This document shows, piece after piece, positions 1-8,007 of a stretch of 64,000 bases of DNA. The notes beneath the pieces are model-generated. The model was not told the origin of the DNA, ran no database searches, and was given only the letters and a program-made list of their open reading frames with translations. Location: assembly GCA_902800215.1 (NCBI GenBank), contig CADCDS010000013.1, positions 38,585-102,584 of the forward strand. Direction: 5' to 3'. This DNA comes from an uncultured Bacteroidales bacterium (lineage in GTDB: Bacteria > Bacteroidota > Bacteroidia > Bacteroidales > Paludibacteraceae). Position 1 is the stretch's first letter; every line of letters starts with the position of its first letter. The position numbers and the translations under genes are program-made.

Positions 1-1
1 G

Positions 2-271
2 GATGTGGTGAACAGTCCGACGTTTGCGATCGTGAATGTGTACGACGTGGAACAACCGTACAAGGGAGAGGTCTATCATTTCGACTGTTACCGGTTGAAG
101 GACATCCGGGAAGCGTTGGACTTCGGAGCGGAGGAGTACCTCTATTCGGGGAACTACTGTTTCATCGAGTGGCCGGAGATGATCGAAGCCATCCTGCCGG
201 ACGACACGGTATGGGTACATATCACGCCATTGGAGAATGGAGATAGGAGATTGGAGATTGGTAATTCGTAA
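2..271 (+). CDS. tsaE: TsaE, t6A tRNA-modification ATPase (5' end outside window)
   Basis: C-terminal part of TsaE, the ATPase that works with TsaB and TsaD to make N6-threonylcarbamoyladenosine at position 37 of ANN-decoding tRNAs. The visible part starts with the family motif [13 protein letters not shown], and later has FDCYRL, a conserved acidic stretch, and FIEWPE. The Walker A lysine segment must lie just upstream of the window; the frame is open to the left edge, so the GTG at position 5 is not a true start. The last codons (from [13 protein letters not shown]) are written by a 7-bp tandem array that runs on past the stop, so the C-terminus is repeat-derived. The gene is followed closely by an ABC ATPase. 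Identification is from motifs and is secure despite the truncation. Confidence 0.9.
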   Translation, partial: DVVNSPTFAIVNVYDVEQPYKGEVYHFDCYRLKDIREALDFGAEEYLYSGNYCFIEWPEMIEAILPDDTVWVHITPLENGDRRLEIGNS

Positions 272-291
272 TTTTTAATTCGTAATTGATA
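229..291. repeat. Nine-unit heptamer array across the tsaE stop
   Basis: Nine successive 7-mers in perfect register: attggag, aatggag, ataggag, attggag, attggta, attcgta, attttta, attcgta, attgata. It covers the last 14 codons of tsaE, the stop and the spacer up to the next start. It is the clearest member of the degenerate short-period array family in this window. Confidence 0.9.
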
Positions 292-294
292 CAC

Positions 295-945
295 ATGATA
301 GAAGTTTATAATATATGGAAATCGTTCGGTGATCTGGAAGTGCTGAAGGGTGTTAACCTGGAGGTGCAGAGGGGGGAGATCGTCGCGATCATCGGTAAGT
401 CTGGTGCCGGTAAGACTACCCTACTCCAGATCATCGGAACCTTAGACCGTCCGACGAAGGGAGAGGTGATTATTAACGGCGAAAGGCTCATGGCGAAAGG
501 CGAGAGGGCACTTGCCGCTTTCCGGAACAAGCATATCGGTTTTATCTTCCAGTTCCATCAGCTCTTACCGGAGTTCACGGCCTTGGAGAACGTGTGCATC
601 CCGGCGATGATTGCGGGAGAGAAAGAGCGAGATTATAAACCGAGAGCGGAGAAGTTGTTACGGGACCTGGGACTCGGTGATCGCATGGACCATAAGCCGA
701 ATGCGCTCTCCGGAGGAGAGAAACAGCGTGTAGCCGCAGCCAGAGCATTGATCATGAGTCCGGATATCATCCTGGCCGATGAACCGACGGGTAGTCTCGA
801 TACCCAAAACAAAAAGGAACTGAGTGATCTGTTGTTGCAGTTACGCAAAGCGTATGGTCAGACGATCCTGTTGGTGACGCACGATAAGGAACTGGCATCT
901 ATTGCAGACCGCATCATTGAGATCAAAGACGGAGTTATTGTATAA
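295..945 (+). CDS. lolD: LolD-type ABC transporter ATP-binding protein
   Basis: ATPase subunit (217 aa) of the LolD/MacB group of ABC transporters, which drive lipoprotein release from the inner membrane or MacB-like export. Visible motifs are Walker [10 protein letters not shown] (residues 34-42), signature LSGGEKQ (138-144), Walker B ending ILADEP (Asp162, Glu163) and the switch His196 in VTHD. The length matches stand-alone LolD. The ATG at 295 is chosen over a TTG three codons earlier because alignment to the family begins at [11 protein letters not shown]. No permease lies beside it, so its partner is elsewhere; in Bacteroidota lolD is often separate from lolC/E. A different substrate of the MacB/FtsE group cannot be excluded. 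Confidence 0.88.
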   Translation: MIEVYNIWKSFGDLEVLKGVNLEVQRGEIVAIIGKSGAGKTTLLQIIGTLDRPTKGEVIINGERLMAKGERALAAFRNKHIGFIFQFHQLLPEFTALENVCIPAMIAGEKERDYKPRAEKLLRDLGLGDRMDHKPNALSGGEKQRVAAARALIMSPDIILADEPTGSLDTQNKKELSDLLLQLRKAYGQTILLVTHDKELASIADRIIEIKDGVIV

Positions 946-950
946 AGGTG

Positions 951-1958
951 ATGGGTTATAGGTTATGGGTTATAGGGTTAGCCGCGTTGTTGTTGACCGC
1001 TTGTCAGCAGGGTCGGCAGTATTGGTCAGGAGAGACGGAACCGCAGCAGATGGAGATCGTGCGGTTTGATAAGGCATTGCTCAATGTGCAGGCGCAGACC
1101 GTGGAACAAGACATACGGAATCTGTATGCAAATTATCCGGAGTTTATGCCGCTTTGGGTGGAGAATATATTAGGAATCCCTTCGCAAGACACCGCGTTTT
1201 TAGTTCAACAATTACCGTTGTTTTTGGAAGACACGCTGTATGGTTTTAAGCAGACGAATGCCAAGGAGAAAGAACTGTTTGCGGATACAGACGATCTGCA
1301 ACAGTCTATTAATAAAGCCTTTACACGTATTCGTTCGATATATCCGAATTGGGAGTTCCCTACCCTATACCTGTTCATCTCGGGTTTTCAGACACCGATC
1401 TATATGGAGGATGAGTTGATCGCTATCGGAGCGGATATGTACTTGGGCAGCGACTATCCGTATTATAACTACGTCGTCTATGATTACCAGAAGCAGACCA
1501 TGCGCAAGGAGTGCATTCCGGTGGATGTGGTAAGTGCCTATTTGTTCCGGAATATCTCGTTTACGAGTGGTCAGAACCGCTTGTTGGACCAGATGATATA
1601 TAGGGGTAAGATTATGTACCTGACGGCACAGATCTTTGATGACCTGCCGGGATATGAGGTGATGGGATGGACCAAGGAACAATGGGATTGGTGCGTGGTC
1701 AATGAAGAAGCGATCTGGCATCATATGATGGATCAACGGGATCTATTTAAAACGGAGCATCTGGTGATCTCCAATTATCTGAACGATGCCCCCTTTACGT
1801 CAGAGGTGAGTCAGGAAAGTCCGGGTCGGTTAGGTATCTGGATGGGTTGGCGGATTGTGGAGTCGTATATGGAACATAACGAAGAGGTGACGCTGCAGGA
1901 ACTGATGGCGGAACCCGATGCACAAAAGATACTGGAACAAAGTCAATACAGACCCTAA
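951..1958 (+). CDS. gldB: GldB-like lipoprotein
   Basis: A 335-residue lipoprotein: short signal ending in the lipobox LLTAC, so the mature protein begins at the Cys near residue 18. The body resembles the GldB family of Bacteroidota (RFDKALL near the start, an NLYANYPEF segment, and conserved Trp/Tyr-rich motifs such as GWTKEQWDWC). In Flavobacterium GldB is needed for gliding; in non-gliding Bacteroidales homologs are conserved with unclear function, probably in envelope biogenesis. ATG at 951 is preferred to GTG at 948. The first codons lie inside a 7-bp array. It ends in TAATG, overlapping sufS by one base, so the two are probably translationally coupled. Confidence 0.75.
   Translation: MGYRLWVIGLAALLLTACQQGRQYWSGETEPQQMEIVRFDKALLNVQAQTVEQDIRNLYANYPEFMPLWVENILGIPSQDTAFLVQQLPLFLEDTLYGFKQTNAKEKELFADTDDLQQSINKAFTRIRSIYPNWEFPTLYLFISGFQTPIYMEDELIAIGADMYLGSDYPYYNYVVYDYQKQTMRKECIPVDVVSAYLFRNISFTSGQNRLLDQMIYRGKIMYLTAQIFDDLPGYEVMGWTKEQWDWCVVNEEAIWHHMMDQRDLFKTEHLVISNYLNDAPFTSEVSQESPGRLGIWMGWRIVESYMEHNEEVTLQELMAEPDAQKILEQSQYRP
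953..980. repeat. Heptamer array in the gldB-like signal peptide
   Basis: Units gggttat, aggttat, gggttat, agggtta. They encode the start of the signal peptide (MGYRLWVIGL), so the array has been absorbed into a functional export signal. Confidence 0.75.
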
Positions 1959-3157
1959 TGAATAAAGCAGATTTTCCGATATTGAAGCAGCAGGTACACG
2001 GACGGAATTTGGTGTACCTGGATAATGCAGCCACGAGTCAAAAGCCTCAGTGCGTCATTGATGCGATTGTGGAGGCGTACAGCACGTGGAACAGCAATAT
2101 CCACCGCGGTGTGCATCATCTCAGTCAAGTGGCGACGGCACATCATGAAGCGGCACGCAAGGCGGTAGCGAATTTTATCGGTGCGAAGAGCAGTGATGAG
2201 ATCGTGTTCACCAAAGGTACGACGGATAGTTTGAACGCACTTGCCTTCTCCTTTGGAGAAGCTTTTATCCATGAAGGTGATGAGATCATCGTCAGCGGTC
2301 TTGAGCATCATTCGAACATCGTGCCGTGGCAAATGCTCTGTGAGCGCAAGAAAGCCATCCTGCGGCATATTCCCTTACGAGAGGATTTATCGCTCGATAT
2401 AGCGGCTTTTAGGGCACTTCTGAGCGATCGTACGAAGTTAGTGAGTGTAGCGCAGGTAAGTAACGTCTTAGGAACGATCCAACCGGTGGAAGAGATCATT
2501 AAGTTGGCGCATGATAGGAATATACCTGTTTGTATCGACGGCGCGCAGAGTGTGCCGCATATGTCGGTCGATGTGCAGGCGCTGGATTGCGATTTCCTGG
2601 TGTTCTCCGGTCATAAGCTATACGGTCCCACCGGTATCGGTGTGCTGTACGGTAAACGGGAGTGGTTGGAGAAACTTCCGCCGCATGAAGGTGGGGGTGA
2701 GATGATTGACCATGTGCGCTGGAGCGGAACCACGTATAATGAGTTGCCGTATAAGTTCGAAGCCGGTACACCCAATTTCGTAGGCTCTTATGCATTGCAT
2801 AAGGCGATCGAGTATATCGACACCATCGGTTGGGAAGCTATTGAGGCGCATGAACGGGATCTGACGGAGTACTGTGAGCAGCAGTTAGTTGATTTAGGGT
2901 GTAAAGTGTATGGTGCCGGTCAACAGAAAGCAGGGGTCATCAGTTTCAATGTCGGTGCGATTCATCCGTTTGACGTAGGTACCCTACTCGACCAGCAAGG
3001 CATAGCCGTTCGTACGGGTCATCATTGTGCGGAACCGCTGATCGATGCGATGGGTGTTCCGGGAACGGTGCGTGTGTCCTTTGGTTTGTATAACGACAAG
3101 GACGACGTAGATGCGTTCATCGCGGCCTTGAAACGCACGATAGATATGTTATCATGA
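1958..3157 (+). CDS. sufS: SufS cysteine desulfurase
   Basis: PLP-dependent class II cysteine desulfurase (399 aa) that takes sulfur from L-cysteine as a persulfide and hands it to the SUF Fe-S cluster machinery. N-terminal LDNAATSQKP binds substrate and cofactor; the PLP Schiff-base lysine is Lys220 in FSGHKLYGPTG; the catalytic persulfide Cys357 sits in RTGHHCAEP, with the SufS-type spacing rather than the longer NifS/IscS loop. Length is normal. Starts on the TAATG overlap with the lipoprotein upstream and overlaps the next gene by four bases (ATGA). The sufBCD genes usually precede sufS in Bacteroidota but are not upstream here. Confidence 0.95.
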   Translation: MNKADFPILKQQVHGRNLVYLDNAATSQKPQCVIDAIVEAYSTWNSNIHRGVHHLSQVATAHHEAARKAVANFIGAKSSDEIVFTKGTTDSLNALAFSFGEAFIHEGDEIIVSGLEHHSNIVPWQMLCERKKAILRHIPLREDLSLDIAAFRALLSDRTKLVSVAQVSNVLGTIQPVEEIIKLAHDRNIPVCIDGAQSVPHMSVDVQALDCDFLVFSGHKLYGPTGIGVLYGKREWLEKLPPHEGGGEMIDHVRWSGTTYNELPYKFEAGTPNFVGSYALHKAIEYIDTIGWEAIEAHERDLTEYCEQQLVDLGCKVYGAGQQKAGVISFNVGAIHPFDVGTLLDQQGIAVRTGHHCAEPLIDAMGVPGTVRVSFGLYNDKDDVDAFIAALKRTIDMLS

Positions 3158-4062
3158 GGTTTTTCCTGATCGGAATAGTAGTTTTGGCAGGCGTTTTGAC
3201 GGCGTCTGCTGATTCTTTGTGTGTGGTCAGTTATAATGTAGAGAACCTCTTTCATCCGGAAAACGACTCCATCACGGAGGATGATGAATGGACACCCGAC
3301 GGTGAACGGCATTGGTCTTTTGCACGCTATAACCGCAAGGTGGAGAACATCGCCCGGGTGTTGACGAATATCGGCGAATGGAGTGGAGTAGATGTAGTGG
3401 GACTGCAGGAGATTGAGAATGCGGCGGTGGTGAAGAAACTGTGTTATACGCTCAGACGAGGAGAGTACGGTTTTGTGCATTACGATAGTCCGGATCGACG
3501 AGGTATCGACGTCGCGCTCATCTATAAGAAGAGCAGGGTAGATACGTTGAGAAGTGAAAAGTTAAAAGTGAAGAGTGAAGTGTTTACGACCCGTGACATC
3601 TTGTATGTCAGTGCCTTAGTGGATAAAAAAGACACGATCCATTTCTTTGTCTGCCATCTGCCGAGTCAACGGGGCGGAGCGGCAGAGAGTGAATGGAAAC
3701 GGGAAGCAGCTAAGGAGACTTTGCAGCAGGCGGTGGACAGTGTGCTGGAGACAAACAAAGATGCCAAGATCATCGTCATGGGGGATATGAATAGTGAGGA
3801 TATAAGGGTTAGTGGATTAGTGGATGAGAGGATGAGAGGAAACGGAACGCATAAGTATCAAGGCAGATGGACCTATTTGGATCATTTCTATGTTTCGCCG
3901 TCCATAAACAAAGTATCCACTGCACGTGTGTATGACGCAGAGTGGATACAGGAGAATGATGAGAAATACATGGGTTTGAAACCCAAACGCACCTATAACG
4001 GCTTCACCTATCAGAATGGGTATTCGGACCATCTGCCGATCGTGCTGACGGTATCATTTTAG
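3154..4062 (+). CDS. Secreted endonuclease/exonuclease/phosphatase family protein
   Basis: 302-residue protein with a signal peptide (MRFFLIGIVVLAGVLTASA) and one EEP fold domain of the DNase I-like superfamily. Diagnostic motifs in order: VVSYNVENLF, VVGLQEIEN (metal-binding Glu), RRGIDVALIYK, IVMGDMNSED (catalytic Asp/Asn) and YSDHLPIVL (catalytic His near the end). Substrate cannot be told; family members cleave DNA, phospholipids or inositol phosphates. An insertion in the middle (RSEKLKVKSEV) is coded by a 7-bp array and a second short array codes VSGLVDERMRG. It overlaps sufS at ATGA and converges with the next gene, sharing nine bases at the 3' ends. Confidence 0.85.
   Translation: MRFFLIGIVVLAGVLTASADSLCVVSYNVENLFHPENDSITEDDEWTPDGERHWSFARYNRKVENIARVLTNIGEWSGVDVVGLQEIENAAVVKKLCYTLRRGEYGFVHYDSPDRRGIDVALIYKKSRVDTLRSEKLKVKSEVFTTRDILYVSALVDKKDTIHFFVCHLPSQRGGAAESEWKREAAKETLQQAVDSVLETNKDAKIIVMGDMNSEDIRVSGLVDERMRGNGTHKYQGRWTYLDHFYVSPSINKVSTARVYDAEWIQENDEKYMGLKPKRTYNGFTYQNGYSDHLPIVLTVSF
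3546..3580. repeat. Heptamer array inside the EEP gene
   Basis: Units gttgaga, agtgaaa, agttaaa, agtgaag, agtgaag in register. It codes a charged loop between two strands of the EEP fold. Confidence 0.8.
3807..3840. repeat. Octamer-like array inside the EEP gene
   Basis: Degenerate 8-bp units built on ggattagt and ggatgaga, just after the catalytic GDMNSED motif. Second array in the same gene. Confidence 0.7.
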
Positions 4063-5376
4063 TTTCGCCGCTTGGCCTTGGTGCTTATCCCCTTTGCGGG
4101 AGATATATTGTTTCTCCTGCGCCCAGGCGGCATGTGCAGCTTCGATCGTTTTGTATTTCTTTTGACCTTTAAACAAACCGCCCCAATAGGCTAAGATCAC
4201 GTAGTAATCGGTTCCCTTGGGTTGCGCGATGAAATGGTCACCGTCATTGGTGAATCGTGCCAGATAGGAATATTGGTCATGATTGCCGCCTTGGGTCCAT
4301 TGGTGCTTTTGGATGTCATAGCATTTACCGCTGTACGTCGCCAGACGATAATAGGGTTGGTTGTTGGCATCGTGGTTCTGCACGATGATGGTGCGGCCGA
4401 AATACTGAAACTCATCTCCGGACAGGATAGAACCGCTGTACTCGGGTGCATTGGTGCAGTACAGCTTCCCGTCGCATTCAACGAACACCCCTTCTTCAAA
4501 CCTTGCCGGGAAGGTGATATGTTTTCCTTCACAGAGGAAATAGCCGTTAGGACGGATCACGACGTTATTGCCGTTTTTCATCTCTAAGATGATCACTTCT
4601 CCTTCGGCAGCCATCTTCACGTCCCAAATGTCTTTGGATTGGATCTTGCTGTTTCCGGGAAGAGTTACTTTCTCGTAATAGGCGGTGAGGTTATCGTATG
4701 GATCGTCGATGTTGCTGTAGTCCCATTCTTCTCGGAACATCTTCCATGCCACACGGCCGTTGGCCAGACGGGTACCCAAGAACCGCATTCGGTTGCTCTG
4801 CAAACCGGAAGCGCCGGGTTGCGCATACCGCAGGATATCGGCACGGAAGGCGGTATCTTTATAATCATACAAGCGGAATCGGCCGTAGTCTCTTCTTAGT
4901 TCATCTACGGTCATCGGGTGATTCAACAGGAAGTTCCGTTCCCTGATGCTCGAGAACTGCGGAACGGGTCGCGTCATCGGTTGGGAGGACAAGAACCGCT
5001 CATACCGGCGTGCCATACGCACCTCTTCGTCCTTCTCTTCCTTCATGTAGTCGGCACGCTTCTCGTTCAAGATCTTATTGACTTTGTTTTGACGTTCCTC
5101 TTCCTGCTTCAACCATTCCGCCCAACCGTCGGTCTGGGGTTGGGTTTGCGGAGCCGGTTGGGTGGTCTCCTGCGCAGGGGTATAGTCTTTGAGGTGCGTG
5201 GACTGCTGCGGCTCCTCTTCAAGATCGGGATCGACGGGAACGGGGTCACCCGGGTCCGGTACATACACGTCATGAATCGACTGACCAGCCATCTGTTCCA
5301 GTTGCTGCAGGGCAGACTGTGCGCAGAGCAGGGTAGGGAACATCCCCGCTACCAAAAGAAACAAAACCTTTTTCAT
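4054..5376 (-). CDS. Unknown secreted protein, proline/glutamine-rich N-terminal linker
   Basis: Protein of 440 residues with a clear signal peptide (MKKVLFLLVAGMFPTLLCAQ). After it come an acidic proline stretch (VPDPGDPVPVDPDLEEEPQQ), a Gln/Thr/Pro linker and a charged helical segment (KQEEERQNKVNKILNEKR) that could be coiled. The C-terminal half is rich in aromatic residues and beta strands, with YYRLATYSGKCYDIQKHQW, and ends basic. I recognise no family; it is probably a periplasmic or surface protein of Bacteroidales. The start is the MKK codon at 5376, not the upstream in-frame codons, since the signal peptide begins there. It shares nine bases with the convergent EEP gene and is probably co-transcribed with the EamA gene upstream. 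Confidence 0.72.
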   Translation of the reverse strand: MKKVLFLLVAGMFPTLLCAQSALQQLEQMAGQSIHDVYVPDPGDPVPVDPDLEEEPQQSTHLKDYTPAQETTQPAPQTQPQTDGWAEWLKQEEERQNKVNKILNEKRADYMKEEKDEEVRMARRYERFLSSQPMTRPVPQFSSIRERNFLLNHPMTVDELRRDYGRFRLYDYKDTAFRADILRYAQPGASGLQSNRMRFLGTRLANGRVAWKMFREEWDYSNIDDPYDNLTAYYEKVTLPGNSKIQSKDIWDVKMAAEGEVIILEMKNGNNVVIRPNGYFLCEGKHITFPARFEEGVFVECDGKLYCTNAPEYSGSILSGDEFQYFGRTIIVQNHDANNQPYYRLATYSGKCYDIQKHQWTQGGNHDQYSYLARFTNDGDHFIAQPKGTDYYVILAYWGGLFKGQKKYKTIEAAHAAWAQEKQYISRKGDKHQGQAAKLK

Positions 5377-5383
5377 AATAATT

Positions 5384-5411
5384 ATCAATTATCAACTATC
5401 AATTATCAACT
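5384..5411. repeat. Heptamer array at the EamA 3' end
   Basis: Units atcaatt, atcaact, atcaatt, atcaact. It covers the EamA stop codon and the leader of the downstream gene on the minus strand. Confidence 0.88.
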
Positions 5412-6323
5412 TCCTAACGCCAGGCAGATTAAACCGGTAATTATACCCATCATACAAAGTATTTTCTTCACGGGATCTTTCTCTTTGAGCCAAATCAACC
5501 CATATGCAAATCCGATCACGGCCCCTCCCCTTCGTATCGTACTCACCACGGCAATCAGCGAATCCGGATCCCTCAGTGCCAACATATAGACGTTATCGGA
5601 TATGATAAGGAATATACTGATCAAGCATATCACCCCTTTTTTTACGATAGGTCTTCTGACGGCTGAATGTTGACTTCTGAAAGCTAACCACACCATGAGC
5701 ATCATTCCCGCCTGATAGATCGTGTAATACACCTGCACCGCGTTATGGTCATACTGCCGCATCAGGTACTTGTCGTACAATCCCGAACATGCCCCCAGTA
5801 ATATCGCCAACGCTAAAGCGATATAATACCGCCTCTCACTTTTATCCTTTCGAAGTCTCGAAATATCGACGTTTCGACGTCTCGCCTTAAAACTAAACAC
5901 CAGAATCGTTCCAATAGCAAGAACGATTCCAATCCACTGCCATGTATTCAGCCGCTCGTTAAACAGCACCAACGCACCGAGCAGTGTCCACATCGGTCTC
6001 GTGGCTTGTGCCGGACTGACCACGGAGATGGGAAGATGTTTGAGTGATATGTATCCGAACACCCAGCTGCTCAGTACGATCACGGACTTCAGCAGTGTCA
6101 ACAGGTGTGCCTGCAGGTCCATACTCGGCACGTAGAAATGCGTACCTACCATTGTCTCGGGAATGACACTTGAGAGCACTAACGGAATCGCCAACAGCAC
6201 CGCCGACACGCACACACTCATCGTGAGCACATCGATCACGGCGTTCTCCTTCAGGGCGATCTTCTTGCTTACATCATAAAACCCCAGGCACAGTGCCGAT
6301 ATAAATGCCAGTACAGTCCACAT
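5406..6323 (-). CDS. EamA/DMT-superfamily transporter
   Basis: A 305-residue inner-membrane protein with about ten hydrophobic segments in two EamA-type halves, each beginning with an FxxALxxGxYD-like motif (FISALCLGFYDVSKK and ILLGACSGLYDKYL). The conserved P-A-Q/T and WxxxGALVLFNERL motifs are present before the fifth segment. Members export or import small metabolites; substrate unknown. Two cytoplasmic loops are coded by short-period arrays: KARRRNVDISRLRKDKSER between the halves, and FRSQHSAVRRPIVKK in the second half. The start at 6323 lies three bases from the stop of the DUF4419 gene upstream, so they form an operon. Confidence 0.88.
   Translation of the reverse strand: MWTVLAFISALCLGFYDVSKKIALKENAVIDVLTMSVCVSAVLLAIPLVLSSVIPETMVGTHFYVPSMDLQAHLLTLLKSVIVLSSWVFGYISLKHLPISVVSPAQATRPMWTLLGALVLFNERLNTWQWIGIVLAIGTILVFSFKARRRNVDISRLRKDKSERRYYIALALAILLGACSGLYDKYLMRQYDHNAVQVYYTIYQAGMMLMVWLAFRSQHSAVRRPIVKKGVICLISIFLIISDNVYMLALRDPDSLIAVVSTIRRGGAVIGFAYGLIWLKEKDPVKKILCMMGIITGLICLALGS
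5662..5692. repeat. Heptamer array in an EamA loop
   Basis: On the minus strand the units are tcagaag, tcaacat, tcagccg, tcagaag. They code the loop FRSQHSAVRR between two membrane helices. Confidence 0.7.
5843..5882. repeat. Octamer array in the EamA central loop
   Basis: 8-bp units tttcgaag, tctcgaaa, tatcgacg, tttcgacg, tctcgcct. They code the basic linker RRRNVDISRLRKD between the two halves. Confidence 0.8.
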
Positions 6324-6342
6324 CTCTAATCCCTAATCTCTA
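6322..6342. repeat. Heptamer array between EamA and DUF4419 genes
   Basis: Three units atctcta, atcccta, atctcta at the junction of the two minus-strand genes, spanning the DUF4419 stop and the EamA start. Confidence 0.75.
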
Positions 6343-7450
6343 CTTCCTCATCTCTCTCCACGATCCACCATCCTACAACCGGCCGCAAGGCGCGTGTACT
6401 GTCTTCCTCGAAACCTACCAGACCCGCAAGGATATCCAGGTCATACACTGTGCCGTCCCAATCCGTGTACTTCAGCGGTGCGGTACCCGTTTCCGGCGCC
6501 AGATCGCGGATGTCGGTATCGTAGATAAAATCGAGTTTTCTGCGGTTGTTATTGTTGGTATACGGGTAGAACTTCACAATCCAGCCGTTGATCTCTTCAT
6601 GCGGCGGTGTAAATCCGCACATCTCCTGGCCTTCTACCGGCAGGTCTTTCTTATGGATGATGGATTGCCAGAAAACGATATCGTCCTCTCCTTCGGCGGC
6701 AAGGGCGATCTTTTCCAGTACCGGTTCTAGTTCGTCGATCCACCAATCCAGATCGTATTCCCGCAACTTTTGGGTCTTGTCGATCAACCGTCTCCAGTCG
6801 GCTGCCGTTCCCTCCAAGTAGATGTCCGGAATACCGCAGATACAGATGATCGAGTACTCGAAATAATGCTGCATCGCACTCATGATCAAGATGTTCGATG
6901 CGATGTGCGCTGTCGGTGTCGTCGTCGAAAAATCCGCTTGCAGCGTCTCTAACAACGTACTATCCATCCATTGTTTCATCTGTTCGGTGAATTTCGGGAA
7001 GAACGGTGCCCATACGTCTGCCGGTTGACCTAACAGACTCGTCATGCAGGTCAGCTCAAGCGTCTCCTTACCCTTGAAAGGAACGAACTTACTGCGTAGC
7101 TCTTCCGCGTTCGCATCTACGTGGTGGGCAAATCCGCTTTCGATCACCATCCATACCACATCGGGGTTGATCACCAACGGACGGTGCTGCGCATAGGCGG
7201 TACGGGCACTCATCAGGAACGGGTTCGAGCAATAAGCGATGCTGTCTGCCAAGTCCGAATGCACGATCAGCCGGTCGTGCAGATAGTAAAAATGCTTTTC
7301 CGGTGTCGCTTTAACCAACGCGGCATCTACCGCAGGCAGATCCGTCAAGTGAATCACTCGCATGGCCGTTTTCTCCTGCGTCTCAGAACTCTTCTGACCG
7401 CACCCTGCCATGCACATAACTGCAAGCGTTAATACCAATACCTTTCTCAT
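6326..7450 (-). CDS. DUF4419 lipoprotein
   Basis: 374-residue lipoprotein: MRKVLVLTLAVMCMAGC gives a signal with lipobox MAGC. The mature part matches the DUF4419 family, whose hallmark is visible as HRPLVINPDVVWMVIESGFAHHV followed by NAEELRSKFVPFKGK. Later family features include the run ILIMSAMQHYFEY, GIPDIYLEG and the Trp-rich DLDWWIDEL. Biochemical function of DUF4419 is unknown; fungal and bacterial members occur. The start is the MRK codon, because the longer frame runs through the promoter -7 element at 7467-7475. It is the first gene of a three-gene minus-strand operon. Confidence 0.87.
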   Translation of the reverse strand: MRKVLVLTLAVMCMAGCGQKSSETQEKTAMRVIHLTDLPAVDAALVKATPEKHFYYLHDRLIVHSDLADSIAYCSNPFLMSARTAYAQHRPLVINPDVVWMVIESGFAHHVDANAEELRSKFVPFKGKETLELTCMTSLLGQPADVWAPFFPKFTEQMKQWMDSTLLETLQADFSTTTPTAHIASNILIMSAMQHYFEYSIICICGIPDIYLEGTAADWRRLIDKTQKLREYDLDWWIDELEPVLEKIALAAEGEDDIVFWQSIIHKKDLPVEGQEMCGFTPPHEEINGWIVKFYPYTNNNNRRKLDFIYDTDIRDLAPETGTAPLKYTDWDGTVYDLDILAGLVGFEEDSTRALRPVVGWWIVERDEEVEIRD

Positions 7451-7466
7451 AACCTGTAATTTTGGC

Positions 7467-7499
7467 GCAAAATTACTGCTTTTTTTTGAATTGTGCAAA
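7467..7499 (-). promoter_or_regulatory. Promoter of the DUF4419 operon
   Basis: Minus-strand TTTGCACAATTCA at -33 and TAATTTTGC at -7, 24 bp from element start to element start. Matches the Bacteroidota primary-sigma consensus. Confidence 0.8.
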
Positions 7500-7573
7500 T
7501 TTTATTTGCATTTTCCATAGATTTTTGTTGCTATCGAAAAAGTAGACACTTGAGGTAGAAAAAATATCGTACG

Positions 7574-7605
7574 CTTGGATATGTGGAAAAAAAGTATTAA
7601 CTTTG
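7574..7605 (+). promoter_or_regulatory. Promoter of the IS transposase
   Basis: CTTGG at -33 and TAACTTTGC at -7, 24 bp apart, 50 bases before orfA. Confidence 0.6.
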
Positions 7606-7654
7606 CACCCGAATTTAAGCAGTATGGATATGTCTACCGGAAAGGGAACTACTT

Positions 7655-8002
7655 ATGGGTAAACATTTAAATCCGTTAGAGAAGGAGTTTTTGATCTGCC
7701 AGTACAAGCGAAACACGCAGATTAAGTTAAGCGATTTTTGCACAGCAAACAGCATCTCGGATGCTGCCTTTCGCAAGTGGTTAAGACAGTACGAGACGGG
7801 AGGCATAGAAGCCTTGGCACGTGCTGATTCCACCGTTCCGGACGTATTGCCGGAAGGTGTGGATCGTACGGAAGAGTCGTACAAGCGCGAGATCCTCAAG
7901 TTACGAATCGAGAACGAGCGGCTAAAAAAAAACTATCTCGTGGAGACGAACGAAAATGGGGAACGGGTGTATGTTCGTTTAAAGGAGAAGAGTACGAAAT
8001 AG
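7655..8002 (+). CDS. IS3-family OrfA, helix-turn-helix protein
   Basis: 115-residue DNA-binding half of an IS3-family transposase. The N-terminus has an HTH of the helix-turn-helix_29/IS150 OrfA type (LSDFCTANSISDAAFRKWLR), followed by a leucine-zipper-like helix (REILKLRIENERLKK). Codons near 7922 carry a run of nine A (7924-7932) within LKKNY, the usual kind of -1 slippery site in this family. After slipping, the reading continues through OrfB with no stop, giving an OrfAB fusion. RBS-like ggaaaggg lies ahead of the ATG. Confidence 0.9.
   Translation: MGKHLNPLEKEFLICQYKRNTQIKLSDFCTANSISDAAFRKWLRQYETGGIEALARADSTVPDVLPEGVDRTEESYKREILKLRIENERLKKNYLVETNENGERVYVRLKEKSTK
7924..7932 (+). promoter_or_regulatory. 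Probable -1 ribosomal frameshift site
   Basis: Run of nine A in the orfA frame as cta aaa aaa aac. A -1 slip enters the orfB frame, which is open from 7921 through 8949, so translation would give the full-length transposase. This is the known expression mode of IS3 elements; the site here is inferred. Confidence 0.7.
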
Positions 8003-8007
8003 TCCGC

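Noticed and set aside
286-294. TTG start for the LolD-like gene
   Set aside because: The family begins at the ATG at 295; upstream codons belong to a heptamer array.
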